A DNA stretch of 52,817 nucleotides from CAZSHG01 sp964606695 [NCBI: uncultured bacterium] (GCA_964606695.1 CAZSHG010000022.1:1-52817); one strand, 5' to 3'; counted from the stretch's first letter, positions 15,967 through 26,509 are shown. The notes: a model not told the origin generated them from the letters alone. Translations and numbers: made by a program.

Positions 15967-17589
15967 ATGAAAAATAAAGGCTTTCTACTAACTGTAATCG
16001 TAGTAATAATCATTATTGCCACGATCATTGTCCATGCCAATATTATAAAGGGTGAAACCGATAAGTTCGCGATAATTATGACATCCGATCTGCAAAGCCA
16101 GATCGCGCCATTTGAAATGAAGGTCGGAGAAGAAATATCCGAAGTTGGCGGACTGGCCAGGGTTTCAACCGCGGTGGGTAACGCCGCGGAAAAGGCCGAT
16201 TATTACACGGTTTTATCCTCAGGGGACGACATAATAGCGCCCCTATTAAACGTTTTCGGCGGTGTTCCGGAGATGCGGTGTATGACTATTGCGGGTTACT
16301 CAGGCGTCTGTCCCGGCAATCACGAGTTTGACCGGGGAGCCGATGTTTACGCGAACGCGATTAAATCTGCGGGATTTCAGATAGTCTCGGCGAATATGGA
16401 TTTCGAAAACGAGTATTTGCAAAGTCGAATTCACGATTATTACAGGTGGACAACAGGGAAATATAAAATCCATGTTTTCGGGTTGATGACCCCGGATTTC
16501 GATCGTCTGACGAAGAGCGACGGCGTGGAGATTAATCGAGATTTTATAGGCGTAGCGAAAGAACAGGTCGAAATCGCCAACCGCGACGGTTGCGACATGA
16601 TTATCGCCATTACCCACCTGGGGGCGAACCTCGACAGAGAGCTGGCCGAAGCCGTCCAGGACATCGATATTATTGTAGGAGGGCATAGTCACGAATTCGT
16701 ATATGAAAAAATAGGGAAGACGATTATTATTCAGGATGGGGCGGGGGGAAGCCATCTTGGTGTTCTAAATTTCGATTTCGACGGAGAAGAAATATCGAAC
16801 GAAAGATGGGAAACGGTTCTGCTGGATTCTACGGTTGGAGCCAATCCGCAAATAGACTCAATCGTAGATTATTATATGAGTGTTTTACAGGATAGCCTCG
16901 GGCGTAAAATAGGTTCGACGAAAAAAGAGCTGGATACACGGAAAACGGCGGTTCGGATGCGAGAGGCCGCAGTAGGTAATCTAATAACCGATTCGTGGCT
17001 GACATGGTTCGAAGATGCGTATATAGCGTTAATTAACGGCGGGTCTATACGCGGAGACAGAATTTATCCAGTGGGAGAATTGACCTATCTCGATATCAAT
17101 TCGATATTGCCTTTCAGGGGCGAAATTATTCGGGTCGAGTTATCGGGCGCGCAAATAAAACACCTACTGGAGATGTCGGCGTCGGCGGTTAGAGTCGATG
17201 GCGACGATTGCCCGGACACCTGCCGTATTGCGGAAGGCGGTTTTCTCCAGGTAGCGGGTATCGAATTTGATATAAATCTGACGCGACAGTCCTTCAAGGC
17301 CATATATGAGGGCAGAAGCGTTTCCGGCGTGATAGATTCCGGCGATCGAGTTTCAAATGTAAAAATAAACGTGGATGGGCAATGGAATCCGATTTATCCT
17401 GAGAGGAAATATTCGGTTCTAGTGAACGACTGGTTGGCTTCCGGCGGCGACGGCTATTACATTTTCGTCGATGAAGAAATAAAAAAGATCCCCACGACTG
17501 TTTATGCCACCGACATGCTGATCGAGTATGTGATACATAACTCACCGATTTCGCCTAAAACCGACGGTCGAATAAATATAATCGAATAA
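15967..17589 (+). CDS. Secreted 5'-nucleotidase/UshA-family metallophosphoesterase
   Basis: The ATG at 15967 is preferred over one 30 nt upstream because GGAGG (15959-15963) lies right before it. The 540-aa product has a signal anchor (residues 5-24), a calcineurin-type phosphoesterase domain (PGNHEFDRG near 117, ITHLG, IVGGHSHEF) and a C-terminal 5'-nucleotidase domain (about 330-520, with NLITDSW, INGGSIRG and DWLASGGDGY). It probably hydrolyses nucleotides in the periplasm. The first metal motif, normally D-x-H, reads D41-L-Q43, so one metal ligand is changed. A shared bidirectional terminator follows. Confidence 0.87.
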   Translation: MKNKGFLLTVIVVIIIIATIIVHANIIKGETDKFAIIMTSDLQSQIAPFEMKVGEEISEVGGLARVSTAVGNAAEKADYYTVLSSGDDIIAPLLNVFGGVPEMRCMTIAGYSGVCPGNHEFDRGADVYANAIKSAGFQIVSANMDFENEYLQSRIHDYYRWTTGKYKIHVFGLMTPDFDRLTKSDGVEINRDFIGVAKEQVEIANRDGCDMIIAITHLGANLDRELAEAVQDIDIIVGGHSHEFVYEKIGKTIIIQDGAGGSHLGVLNFDFDGEEISNERWETVLLDSTVGANPQIDSIVDYYMSVLQDSLGRKIGSTKKELDTRKTAVRMREAAVGNLITDSWLTWFEDAYIALINGGSIRGDRIYPVGELTYLDINSILPFRGEIIRVELSGAQIKHLLEMSASAVRVDGDDCPDTCRIAEGGFLQVAGIEFDINLTRQSFKAIYEGRSVSGVIDSGDRVSNVKINVDGQWNPIYPERKYSVLVNDWLASGGDGYYIFVDEEIKKIPTTVYATDMLIEYVIHNSPISPKTDGRINIIE

Positions 17590-17610
17590 ACGCTGGGGAA
17601 TTTGGAATAA

Positions 17611-17638
17611 AAAAGGCGGAGGACGTCCTCCGCCTTTT
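17611..17638. terminator. Bidirectional rho-independent terminator
   Basis: A perfect 12-bp stem (17611-17622 with 17627-17638) around an ACGT loop, with A-runs on the left and T-runs on the right, so it can end both the rightward nucleotidase transcript and the leftward transcript of the giant gene. Confidence 0.9.
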
Positions 17639-17658
17639 CATTTTTATATCTGTCGAAA

Positions 17659-20600
17659 TTACCTGAGTAGGACAACCGTGCCGTTGCAGATAACCTCGCC
17701 GTCAACCATGACAACATAGAGATATAAACCAGATTTCACGACCCGACCTTCGGTATCCCTGCCATTCCACAGACGTCCAACCGCCTCGTCGAACCGGGTT
17801 TGAACCGGGGCTTCGCTTCGCCATATCTCGATATTTTTAACGTCAAATACCACGATAGTTGCAGGTTTACTCATCATGTTCGGGTAAGCGAACATGGCGA
17901 TATCGTTTATTTCGTTGCCGTCCGGGGTGAATGGGTTCGGGAGCACCGCGCAGGTAACTTCCGGTTCCAGGTAGAAGAGCCAGTCGAACTCGGCGATGTT
18001 GGCGTCGCACCAGTCCGGCGAATCCGTGATTTCCAGATGGACATCGACTGTATCGCCGGACACGAAACTAACGCCTTCGGACTCAGGCTGGAACACGATT
18101 ATTCCACCGCCGTGGCCGTCCGGGCTCCATGTGAAGTCTGCGTCGGTATATGTTACTCCGTTGATGATCAATACAGCGTTCCCGATATCGACTCCCGATA
18201 GGATTTCGTCCACGTCTATTTCGATGTCCTGTTCGCGGTCGCTGGTCTGGCCGTTGGGGATGGGTAGAGTCATATCGGCCACAGGCGGCGAAAGATCGAC
18301 CGTAAACGACCAATCGACGCTGGACGAGATGTCGTTGCCGTAAATGTCCTCGACATGGGTTAAGGAGACGTTTACTACCGTAGCGTCAGTCCAGGCGGGC
18401 GACGGGCGGAAGATCAAATAGGGATCGTTCCAGGTTAGTTCCGTGTTTGCCGTTGTGTATGTCGAGCCATTAACGATGAGTTCAATCGATGTCCCCACCA
18501 CGCCGTCCGGGTCGATTATTTCCAGGACGATGCTATCCGGGTCGCAGGCTGTAAAATCGCCCGAATCGGGGCGGATGATGGTCGGCACCGGCGCATTGGG
18601 ATCGCGGAAGAACCACGCGAAATGCGTAGTGTCGATATTCGGCGGACAGAACGTTGTGTCCGGGGCGTCAGAGGCAATAATCTCTATCACTATCGAATCG
18701 CCCGCTACCCAGCTTTCGCCCGCCGCAGTAGCGTCGAAAGTTAGCGTTGGAGCAGACCAGGTGAGAATTGTGCCATCGACCGTGTAGAGCGTATATGGGC
18801 CTGGAGACGTTCCAACCATTGCCACTATGCCCGTGCCATCGACACCGCCGCAACCGGCATCTGTTACCTCGAACTCGAAGGTCGAAGGCGACGACGTCTG
18901 ATCGACCAACGGCGGTGTTATAACTACGGGCACCGGCGGACTTAAATCGACATAGAAGTTATTGCAGAAAGGCAGATCGTTTACGGTGTTAGAATCGCTA
19001 TCGAAGGCCTGTGTCAGGCAGAAATTGACCTCTTGACCGTCCATCCACATCGTCGGCGGAATGAACGTCAGGTCGGGATTAACCCAGGTCAAAGTCGTGC
19101 CGTCAACATAATATTCGGTACCCTCGACCTCCAGGATTATCGAGCTTTCGACGATCGGAAGCCCGCTGTCCGGTTGTTCGATTCGAATGACTATCTCCTG
19201 ATCCTCGCAGGACAGGCACGCGCCGTCGTAGGGTGTAAGTAAAACAGGTATAGCGGTCGGGCAAGGCTCGGTATGGAACGGTGGATCGAAGCCACCCGCA
19301 AAGCTATCCCCTACGGTAACAACGCCAATGGAATCTATAATGCCCGCGCAATCTATCGGATAACAGTAATTATAGGATTCGATATACCAGAAATGGGTAA
19401 CGCCGCAGGGATAGGGGCCGACGGAATAGCATGTGTCGGTGATTCCTTCAATTACCGGTGTGCCGTCGATTATAACATCGAAATATATCGGCGCCGTGCC
19501 CGATGGCATCTCCCAGCAGAGTTCGACTATGCCGATATCGACGGTGTCGTCCGGTTCCGGCGAGTGCCAGCTGAAGGGGCCGGGCACTTCGTGTTCGTAA
19601 AACACGATGACTGAATCGATGCTGGTGCACCCAATGGAATCCGTTATGACGAGTTCGAAGCTGTCAGTTTCCGTTGGGCTGTAGATAAACGGCCAGCCGG
19701 TGTGAACGAGTGAACCTTCCATATCATACCAGCTCGTGTCCACTGGCGGAACAACGCTTCCGGTGAGAATCGGGTCGCAACCCACCGACGCGACGCCGTC
19801 GGGGCAGGCCGTTATATCGCTTCCGGCTATCGCCGTCGGGTTACTCATGCCGATGAACACGCTGTCTCTAACCGCACATCCAGTAGAATCCGTAACTGTG
19901 AGGATGAAATATTGGGCGCCCGGGCCTACAATATTCACGAGGCCATCTTCAACCGCAGGATCGTCAAATAGCCCGGCTGGTTCCCAGCTATAGGAATATG
20001 GTGGCGTGCCGTCGCTGGTGGTCGCCGGAATGATGAAGCTGGAATCATTGACTCCGCAAAGAATGAGGTCGGGTATATCAATTGATAAGGTCAGATCGCA
20101 GTCGATTATAAATATCGTCCAGCAAGATGTGTCGATATTGGCGTCGCAGTAGTCCGGGGAATCGCCCGCTATAGCGCAGAACGTGATTGTATCGCCGCGA
20201 GTGAAATCGTAACCGGCACAGGATAGATCGAGTGTGAAATTGCCCAACGCATCATCCCAGGTTACACATGGATCGCCAACACAATATGTATCGTAATATC
20301 CGGGACCGTCCACGGTAATACAGACCAACATCGAATCTACGCCACTTAACACGTCTTCTGTATGGAATCCCGCCGTGGTTACGAAGCCGGGCGCATATCC
20401 GCCGGCGGGAGGCGTTAGACCGCTGAAGATCGGCGGAGTGTAATCGACGGTGAAGCTGAAGGTCAGCGGCATTGCCAAATCGACGCCGTAAACATTCTCG
20501 GCGTGAAGAAGAGATACGCTGACGACATCGCCGTCGCTCCAGAAACCCGCGCCGGGGGAGAAGATAAGGGTATTCGGCGCAATGAATCTCAGGAAGGCGT

Positions 20601-23600
20601 GGGAGGTCGCGTAGGATGTGCCGTCAACCTCAAGCTCGATAGTCGCCTCGACAATGCCCGATGTATCGTCGATCTGGATGATGATACTTTCGGGATCGCA
20701 GGCCGTAAACGCGCCGTCGAAGGGGCGAATGATAGTCGGCACCGGTCCGCCGCAAGGGTAAGTGTGGAAAATTCTGCCCGAATCTGCGGAAACGGCATAA
20801 TGGGTGTCCGGGTCGTCTATCCATATATATGTCGAATCGCCCGAAGTGTCGGCTGTGCAGTAATAATATTCGCTGGAACACATATTCTTGGCGATAATTG
20901 CCCACGTATGCGTCTCGCCGCATGGGAAATCGACCGCGTATGTTGTTTCGGCTATATCGGTCGCTACGACAGCACCGTCGATGATGACATCGTAAACTAA
21001 ACTACCCGTTCCGCCCGGGATATTCCACACGAGGTCGGTGGACGTAGGCGAAGGCGGAATAAGCGCCCCGCCAGCCGGTGAAACGAGAGCCGGCGGCGTA
21101 ACCGGAACGAAATCGACGGTGATAGTTATCGAATCGTAATCCTCTGTGGACACAGCGGCATCGTCTATTACGTGCACGATGTAAATCGTTGTTACCGTGG
21201 GGCTTACGTAAGGATTCGGATCGCTACTGGTGAAGCCCGCCGGAACACTCGTCCAGCTATATGTGTATGGTTCCACTCCACCGTAACCGGTCGGGGAACA
21301 GCCTATCTGGATCGAATCGCCCGGACAGAGCGTAACATCGACGCCCGCGTGTGCATGAACACTCGGGGGTGGCATAATCAGAGTCCAGCAAGTGTCCAGA
21401 TGATTGGCCGCGCAAGTATCGGGTGTGTCGGCGGCATCGACACAAATCGTTATCGTGTCGCCCTCAGGGAAGGACACGCCCCAATCGACGGCGTTCCATG
21501 TCAAGCACGTATCGTCCGTCGTCCAACCCGAACCAAAGGTGTATTCCATTCCATCGACGGTTAGTATAACTGAATCGCCATCCAGTTGCGCGACAGAATC
21601 CCGCAGGCAGAAGTATATCGAAGGTTCGGTGCTCGGAGTCTCCGAACCGGGTGCCGGCGTGATGCCGTATATCTCCGGCGGAACGAGGTCCATGCGGAAA
21701 TCGGCGCAAACCGTATCGGGCATAACATGTGCCATCGAATCCTCGACACCGTAAAGGCAGATATTTAACCAATCGTAAACGCCCCACGGGACACTCGGTA
21801 TGAATTGGTAATAACCGGAAGTCGCGGTGGCAGGTGAGAAACTCATTTCCGACGATGTCATATCGAAAACGGATGTGCCGTCATCCACGTAGCCGGTAGC
21901 GTAATTAATACCGTTGGACGCCTCGACATACCAAATTACGCCCTGATATTCACACGCGCTTATAGTCCCCAATAGGGGATCTACAACAGTAGCGATAGGT
22001 GCGGCAAGGTTGACTATCAACTGCCAGCAAGTATCGGCCGAGTTGGAATCGCAATAGTCCGGATTGTCGTGCGCGCCCATCAGGCAGAATTCTATTATAT
22101 CGCTATCGGAATAGGATAGCCCGAGAGCCGCTAAATCGGCCTCGAAAGTCGTGCCGTCCCATGTTAATCCGGCCAACGGCGGAGTATAAGGCATCCCGTC
22201 GATAGTGATATAAACGTCGCCGTCGATCAAACCGAGACCGTCGTCGTAGATGTTGAGCGAGACAGTCGGAGAAGCTCCGACATAACTTCCAGGCGGCGGC
22301 GTTATAGCGGTGAAATAAGGCGGCGACAGATCGATCACGAAATCGCCTGCAACAGGAGGAGAGAGCGGTGCACCGATTATATTCGAGGCGGTGAGATTGT
22401 ATGTATGAGTCCCCTCGCTTCCGCTCCAGCAGGGCGCTATCGGCTGGAAAATCAGAGTATCGCCAATGAGAGTAAGACGCGAGTCGGTTATCGTTATCGG
22501 CGTTCCGTCGATTGTCAGGATGATAGTCGATTCGTCGATTCCGAGCTCGTCGTGGAGGTAGAATATAATTGGTTGGCATGTGCAAGCCGAAGCGGACACG
22601 CCGTCGGTGTTGAGGTCTATCGGCTCGGTTATCCAGGCCTCTGGTTCCGTCATGATAATATAGAATTCCCAGCAGAAACTGGTGTCGTTCGGCGGGCAGT
22701 AATCGTAACCGGGGGCGTCGTAGAGACTATCAAGGCATATCAATACCGTGTCGCCCGATGTGAATGTAAGGCCGTTTATCGTGAGCGTCGGGTCGCTCCA
22801 GGTGTATGTCCATCCCGCGACGGGAACGCCGTCGACATATATCGTTATATGGTCGAAACTCGTGGGATCGACGCCCGCGGGATCGTCTTCTATAGTTAGC
22901 GAGATGCCGGGGGAGGCCTCGAACAGGGTATCGCCGTTAGGAGGAATGGTGTCGGTGATAATCGGCGGTTCGAGATCGACAGTGAAGGTGCATGGTTCTA
23001 CGAAAGTCCAGCAATAAGCCTCGTTCATAGCCTGCACGAGTTCGCCGTAAACGTCGTCGCCGTGTAGCCATCCGGTAGAAGGCGTGAACGTAACGAAGGT
23101 CGTTTCGCCGACAGTCGTAGTCGTCAGTTCACCGCCGGGGTAGTATTCTGTGCCCTCGACATTGACGATAGTTGATTCTTCTAAGACGCCAACGGTCGTA
23201 TCGACTATTATCCACTCGAATTCCTGGAACTCGCATGAGGTAACTAAACCACATGGATCGGGGACGATAATATCCGCAAAGGGTGCCGGTGCTATATCGA
23301 TAAATACCCAATCGGTGTCCGCTTGCGCGAGGCTGTCTGTAACCACAAGCTGATAAGTGGTGGGCACAGTCGGTGAGACTATCGGATTTTCCTCAGTGCT
23401 GGTGAATCCTGGAGGATCGCTTGTCCACGAAACAGATAGGGGAGGAACCCCGCCGCTTGCCGCCGGGTAACCGCCTATTGTAACGCTCATTCCTTCGCAG
23501 ATAACGGTGTCGTCTCCAGCTAATGCCGCCGGTTCAGCGGGCATAAGCACCTGAACATCATCCTGATGGCCAACGTGGCCTCCACCATTGGTGATTCCAT

Positions 23601-25404
23601 TGCCCGAATCATCAACGCAACCCACGGCGTTATCGAAGAGACCGACTACACCAAAATCTATGTCCGCGTCGAACGTGATAACTATCGAATCGCCGACGTT
23701 CAGATCGAATACTCCCCAATCGAGGATATCGTCGCCGGGGGAGGGATCGACAACGGAAGTTCTCGTCGCCGTTCCGAACAGCTCGATAGTAAACGGACTC
23801 GCAGAGAGATGGAATCCCGGAGGGAGTGTATCGACCACGTGCAGTCCCGTCCCCGGGTCACCGTCGTTCTGGATAATTACGATTCGCCACGTGGTTTGAG
23901 TTCCACTATAAGCAGGTGTTTCGAGACAATATTTAATTATCGAATATTCAGCGTTAATCGGGTTAAGGTTCTGTCCCGCTACCGCGGCATAAGAGGCCCA
24001 ATTACTATCGAAACCATACATCTGAATCATCATCGTAGTATCTGCTTCAAGAACATGTCCTCCCGGTTCCAACGAAATCCGCCTGCCTCTGAAAGAAGTG
24101 CTTGGGATATTGAACCAGGGGCCGGTGTATGTGGGCGGGCCGCCGTCGAGAGTGATACTGCCCTCGTGCCCCGATAAAATCGCTACATTTAGATAATCGT
24201 TGTTGTAACCGCTGGGCGTAAGGAATATATATCGTTTCGAATATTGTTCTTCGGCGGGAATGAGCATGAAAGCCGGGTCTCCGAGAGGATCGGTGAAATC
24301 GCCTAAAATATCCGTTCGACTGCAAATGCCCGTGCCCATAATGAATTGTCCGCATAAAACTGGTTTGTCCGCTGTGATGCGTGTTGGACTGTCCAATGTC
24401 GGGCCGTCGCAATACCCGTCAGCAAGCCACGAACCCGGGGTGCAGGGCTGGCCGTTCCATTCAAAATCTTCGCCCCTATTGAGAACGATATTCGTTGTTC
24501 CACCCGCGTCCTCAATTGAAATATTCGTGCCGTCCTCCGAAGCGAGTATCTTCAGGGCATCTTCCTGCCAGTAATTTCGCTCTTCAATGGGAAATGCGTT
24601 ATATACTCTTCCCCAGGCGACTACAGGCGGCATCTGCTCGATGAGGTAATCGGCGGCGACAATTTCATTAGGAACAATAGCAATCTGATTGCCGGAGATA
24701 ACGCCGATTGGATTGTCAGAGGTTATATAAGAACCCGTAAGGTCATATAAATCGGTTGTAGATGGAGAATTAGCTAAAACCTGATAGCATTCATAGCTAT
24801 CGAGGGTAACGTTGAAAGGAACTCCCGCGGTATGCCCGCCCTCGGTGTCCACCGAGGGCGTTATAGTTACTGTTGTGCCGTCGTAAGGCGCGAAAACTAC
24901 GAACATGGTCGGGCCTCTATCGAAGAAAGCACCATAAGGCCAGGTCGGGATATTATCGCGCCAGCACATTGTGATATAATCGCTTCCCAAACTCGGAACG
25001 GGATAAATCAGCGCCATGTCGTTCGTCGAACCAGGCGTTTCATAAGCCAGGAAATACGCCGAAATGTCCCTGTCCGATTGAATCCGCAGGGCTTTCCTCT
25101 CGACAGTTTCGGTCGTGCTAATCCAATGGGAAGTGTCGATAACAACCGTAGTTACGCCGTTGGGTGGTATCGAAAAGGGTGTTGACCAGCTTCCGTCCCA
25201 ATTTCGAACCGTGCCGGTTGTAGCGAAAGTCGATGTGAGGATTATCATGCCGTTATAAGCGGCGAGGGGGTCCCCTCCAGGTTCTCTGGCGGCGTTAGCC
25301 GGATAACACAGGAAGAAATCCTTGCCCAGATTGGTAAAAGCTATCCCCGCCGTTACACTCAAGATAAGCAATGTTATTATAATAAATCGATACTTGTAGA
25401 ACAT
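17659..25404 (-). CDS. Giant secreted Ig-repeat protein with FlgD-like C-terminal domain, 2581 aa
   Basis: A signal peptide (residues 7-24) leads to an IgGFc-binding-like region (about 50-480), a DUF11-type domain (about 495-610), then about twenty beta-sandwich modules. Four SprB/PKD-like modules (starting near 625, 1350, 1775 and 1858) share the A-GxDxxxCPG...YSWTS pattern; the others follow a PPxxxxxTPPPG...SxxDxxxGVDxxS scheme with many DTCW pairs. The last ~95 residues (from about 2485) are a FlgD/gliding-type domain: LPNPFTPDGNEIND, then WNGRDTEGRVVKSGLYLY and the GTVVLLR end. Likely a surface adhesin or matrix protein. AAGGAG precedes the ATG. Confidence 0.88.
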   Translation of the reverse strand: MFYKYRFIIITLLILSVTAGIAFTNLGKDFFLCYPANAAREPGGDPLAAYNGMIILTSTFATTGTVRNWDGSWSTPFSIPPNGVTTVVIDTSHWISTTETVERKALRIQSDRDISAYFLAYETPGSTNDMALIYPVPSLGSDYITMCWRDNIPTWPYGAFFDRGPTMFVVFAPYDGTTVTITPSVDTEGGHTAGVPFNVTLDSYECYQVLANSPSTTDLYDLTGSYITSDNPIGVISGNQIAIVPNEIVAADYLIEQMPPVVAWGRVYNAFPIEERNYWQEDALKILASEDGTNISIEDAGGTTNIVLNRGEDFEWNGQPCTPGSWLADGYCDGPTLDSPTRITADKPVLCGQFIMGTGICSRTDILGDFTDPLGDPAFMLIPAEEQYSKRYIFLTPSGYNNDYLNVAILSGHEGSITLDGGPPTYTGPWFNIPSTSFRGRRISLEPGGHVLEADTTMMIQMYGFDSNWASYAAVAGQNLNPINAEYSIIKYCLETPAYSGTQTTWRIVIIQNDGDPGTGLHVVDTLPPGFHLSASPFTIELFGTATRTSVVDPSPGDDILDWGVFDLNVGDSIVITFDADIDFGVVGLFDNAVGCVDDSGNGITNGGGHVGHQDDVQVLMPAEPAALAGDDTVICEGMSVTIGGYPAASGGVPPLSVSWTSDPPGFTSTEENPIVSPTVPTTYQLVVTDSLAQADTDWVFIDIAPAPFADIIVPDPCGLVTSCEFQEFEWIIVDTTVGVLEESTIVNVEGTEYYPGGELTTTTVGETTFVTFTPSTGWLHGDDVYGELVQAMNEAYCWTFVEPCTFTVDLEPPIITDTIPPNGDTLFEASPGISLTIEDDPAGVDPTSFDHITIYVDGVPVAGWTYTWSDPTLTINGLTFTSGDTVLICLDSLYDAPGYDYCPPNDTSFCWEFYIIMTEPEAWITEPIDLNTDGVSASACTCQPIIFYLHDELGIDESTIILTIDGTPITITDSRLTLIGDTLIFQPIAPCWSGSEGTHTYNLTASNIIGAPLSPPVAGDFVIDLSPPYFTAITPPPGSYVGASPTVSLNIYDDGLGLIDGDVYITIDGMPYTPPLAGLTWDGTTFEADLAALGLSYSDSDIIEFCLMGAHDNPDYCDSNSADTCWQLIVNLAAPIATVVDPLLGTISACEYQGVIWYVEASNGINYATGYVDDGTSVFDMTSSEMSFSPATATSGYYQFIPSVPWGVYDWLNICLYGVEDSMAHVMPDTVCADFRMDLVPPEIYGITPAPGSETPSTEPSIYFCLRDSVAQLDGDSVILTVDGMEYTFGSGWTTDDTCLTWNAVDWGVSFPEGDTITICVDAADTPDTCAANHLDTCWTLIMPPPSVHAHAGVDVTLCPGDSIQIGCSPTGYGGVEPYTYSWTSVPAGFTSSDPNPYVSPTVTTIYIVHVIDDAAVSTEDYDSITITVDFVPVTPPALVSPAGGALIPPSPTSTDLVWNIPGGTGSLVYDVIIDGAVVATDIAETTYAVDFPCGETHTWAIIAKNMCSSEYYYCTADTSGDSTYIWIDDPDTHYAVSADSGRIFHTYPCGGPVPTIIRPFDGAFTACDPESIIIQIDDTSGIVEATIELEVDGTSYATSHAFLRFIAPNTLIFSPGAGFWSDGDVVSVSLLHAENVYGVDLAMPLTFSFTVDYTPPIFSGLTPPAGGYAPGFVTTAGFHTEDVLSGVDSMLVCITVDGPGYYDTYCVGDPCVTWDDALGNFTLDLSCAGYDFTRGDTITFCAIAGDSPDYCDANIDTSCWTIFIIDCDLTLSIDIPDLILCGVNDSSFIIPATTSDGTPPYSYSWEPAGLFDDPAVEDGLVNIVGPGAQYFILTVTDSTGCAVRDSVFIGMSNPTAIAGSDITACPDGVASVGCDPILTGSVVPPVDTSWYDMEGSLVHTGWPFIYSPTETDSFELVITDSIGCTSIDSVIVFYEHEVPGPFSWHSPEPDDTVDIGIVELCWEMPSGTAPIYFDVIIDGTPVIEGITDTCYSVGPYPCGVTHFWYIESYNYCYPIDCAGIIDSIGVVTVGDSFAGGFDPPFHTEPCPTAIPVLLTPYDGACLSCEDQEIVIRIEQPDSGLPIVESSIILEVEGTEYYVDGTTLTWVNPDLTFIPPTMWMDGQEVNFCLTQAFDSDSNTVNDLPFCNNFYVDLSPPVPVVITPPLVDQTSSPSTFEFEVTDAGCGGVDGTGIVAMVGTSPGPYTLYTVDGTILTWSAPTLTFDATAAGESWVAGDSIVIEIIASDAPDTTFCPPNIDTTHFAWFFRDPNAPVPTIIRPDSGDFTACDPDSIVLEIIDPDGVVGTSIELIVNGSTYTTANTELTWNDPYLIFRPSPAWTDATVVNVSLTHVEDIYGNDISSSVDWSFTVDLSPPVADMTLPIPNGQTSDREQDIEIDVDEILSGVDIGNAVLIINGVTYTDADFTWSPDGHGGGIIVFQPESEGVSFVSGDTVDVHLEITDSPDWCDANIAEFDWLFYLEPEVTCAVLPNPFTPDGNEINDIAMFAYPNMMSKPATIVVFDVKNIEIWRSEAPVQTRFDEAVGRLWNGRDTEGRVVKSGLYLYVVMVDGEVICNGTVVLLR

Positions 25405-25438
25405 TTAAACTCCTTATGTAAAAACAAAACTAATCAAT

Positions 25439-25467
25439 ATACTATTAAAAAATAACGTCTTTATCAA
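25439..25467 (-). promoter_or_regulatory. Predicted sigma70 promoter of the giant gene
   Basis: On the minus strand TTGATA (25467-25462), a 17-bp spacer, then TAGTAT (25444-25439). It lies about 35 bp upstream of the ATG at 25404 in an AT-rich divergent region shared with truA. Confidence 0.5.
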
Positions 25468-25523
25468 TAAAGTCAATATACTTATTTATATTTTTCCGGA
25501 AAAAATCCGAAACGATATTGTTA

Positions 25524-25551
25524 TTGACTTGATTTCCAACTGACATATTTT
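25524..25551 (+). promoter_or_regulatory. Predicted sigma70 promoter of truA
   Basis: TTGACT (25524-25529), 16-bp spacer, TATTTT (25546-25551). The expected transcription start, 6-8 bp further on, coincides with the GTG start of truA at 25558, so the message may be leaderless. Confidence 0.5.
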
Positions 25552-25557
25552 AACTCC

Positions 25558-26298
25558 GTGAGAGTGAAGATCAAAATATCCTTCGACGGCATGCAATTCT
25601 ACGGATGGCAGGTTCAGCCCCACGAAAACACCGTGCAGGGCGAAATCGAGAAGGCGCTATCCACCCTTTTCAACAAGGAAGTGTCCGTTACCGGCTCCAG
25701 TCGAACGGATGCCGGTGTCCACGCCCTCGGAATGGTCGCCCATGCGGATATATCCGACAAATTCGAGCTTTTCGATCTGCAATATAAACTCAACGCCATT
25801 CTGCCGGAGGACATCGCTGTCCGCGAAATCACCGAAGTCCCCGACGATTTCCACGCCAGATATTCGGCGACCGGCAAACGATACGAGTATCGAATCATCT
25901 TCGACAAACGCCCCGAATTGCGATTTTACACTCATCGCATAACCAAACCCGATTTCTTGCCGATGGTGCAGATGGTCCTCGAAGACCTCACTGGACGAAT
26001 AGTCGGGAAAAACGACTTCTCAGCCTTCGCTCGCAAGGCCGAATTGCCCGATAACCCCGAATGCGAAATAACATCGGCCCGCTGGACGATCGATGACGCG
26101 GGCATGGTGTTCGCCATCGAGGGAAATCGGTTCCTGTGGACTATGGTGCGTTCTCTGGTGGGGGCTATGATCGATTGTATTAACGGGAAGTTTTCGCCGG
26201 GGCAGTTCGGGCAGATGTTGCGAACCGGCGAGAGGAAATACGCCTACCAAGTCGCTCCCGGTAAGGGATTATGGCTTGTCGAGGTCTTTTACGATTGA
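25558..26298 (+). CDS. truA: tRNA pseudouridine synthase A
   Basis: A 246-aa enzyme that isomerises uridines 38-40 in tRNA anticodon stems. Landmarks: ISFDGMQFYGWQVQ at the N-terminus, the catalytic-aspartate motif GSSRTDAGVHALG (about residues 46-58), KRYEYRI, and the closing FLWTMVRSLVGAM. The start is GTG at 25558, or an in-frame GTG at 25564; neither has a ribosome site and the predicted promoter ends only about 7 bp before. It leads a three-gene operon with the 66-aa gene and the flippase-like gene. Confidence 0.95.
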   Translation: MRVKIKISFDGMQFYGWQVQPHENTVQGEIEKALSTLFNKEVSVTGSSRTDAGVHALGMVAHADISDKFELFDLQYKLNAILPEDIAVREITEVPDDFHARYSATGKRYEYRIIFDKRPELRFYTHRITKPDFLPMVQMVLEDLTGRIVGKNDFSAFARKAELPDNPECEITSARWTIDDAGMVFAIEGNRFLWTMVRSLVGAMIDCINGKFSPGQFGQMLRTGERKYAYQVAPGKGLWLVEVFYD

Positions 26299-26307
26299 GA
26301 GGTTATT

Positions 26308-26508
26308 ATGCCGAGAATCAAACTGGAAGAAACACTGGAATACCTTTACGACGATATTCAGCCGTCGTTGGCTAAGGCGGTCAAAGAGGTTCTGCCAGAC
26401 GCCGAATTTGAAAGCGGTCTGCTTTTCCGCGCCTTTCTTAAGGAAATCGGTCGCCGACAAAGGGATTGGGTAAAAATACCGAATAAACTGGTGGATTCGA
26501 CCTGGTAG
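26308..26508 (+). CDS. Small conserved-looking protein, 66 aa, function unknown
   Basis: Not recognised. A charged, helical protein (PRIKLEETLEYLYDDIQPSLAKAVKEVLP, then a basic RRQRDWVKIP stretch) with no membrane segment. GAGAGG precedes the ATG. The stop TAG is followed after one base by the next ATG, so it is firmly embedded between truA and the flippase-like gene, which supports it being real. Confidence 0.7.
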   Translation: MPRIKLEETLEYLYDDIQPSLAKAVKEVLPDAEFESGLLFRAFLKEIGRRQRDWVKIPNKLVDSTW

Positions 26509-26509
26509 A

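Noticed and set aside
17800-25200. Many 60-200 codon frames opposite the giant gene
   Set aside because: They are shadows of a continuous 2581-codon gene with a signal peptide and known modules.
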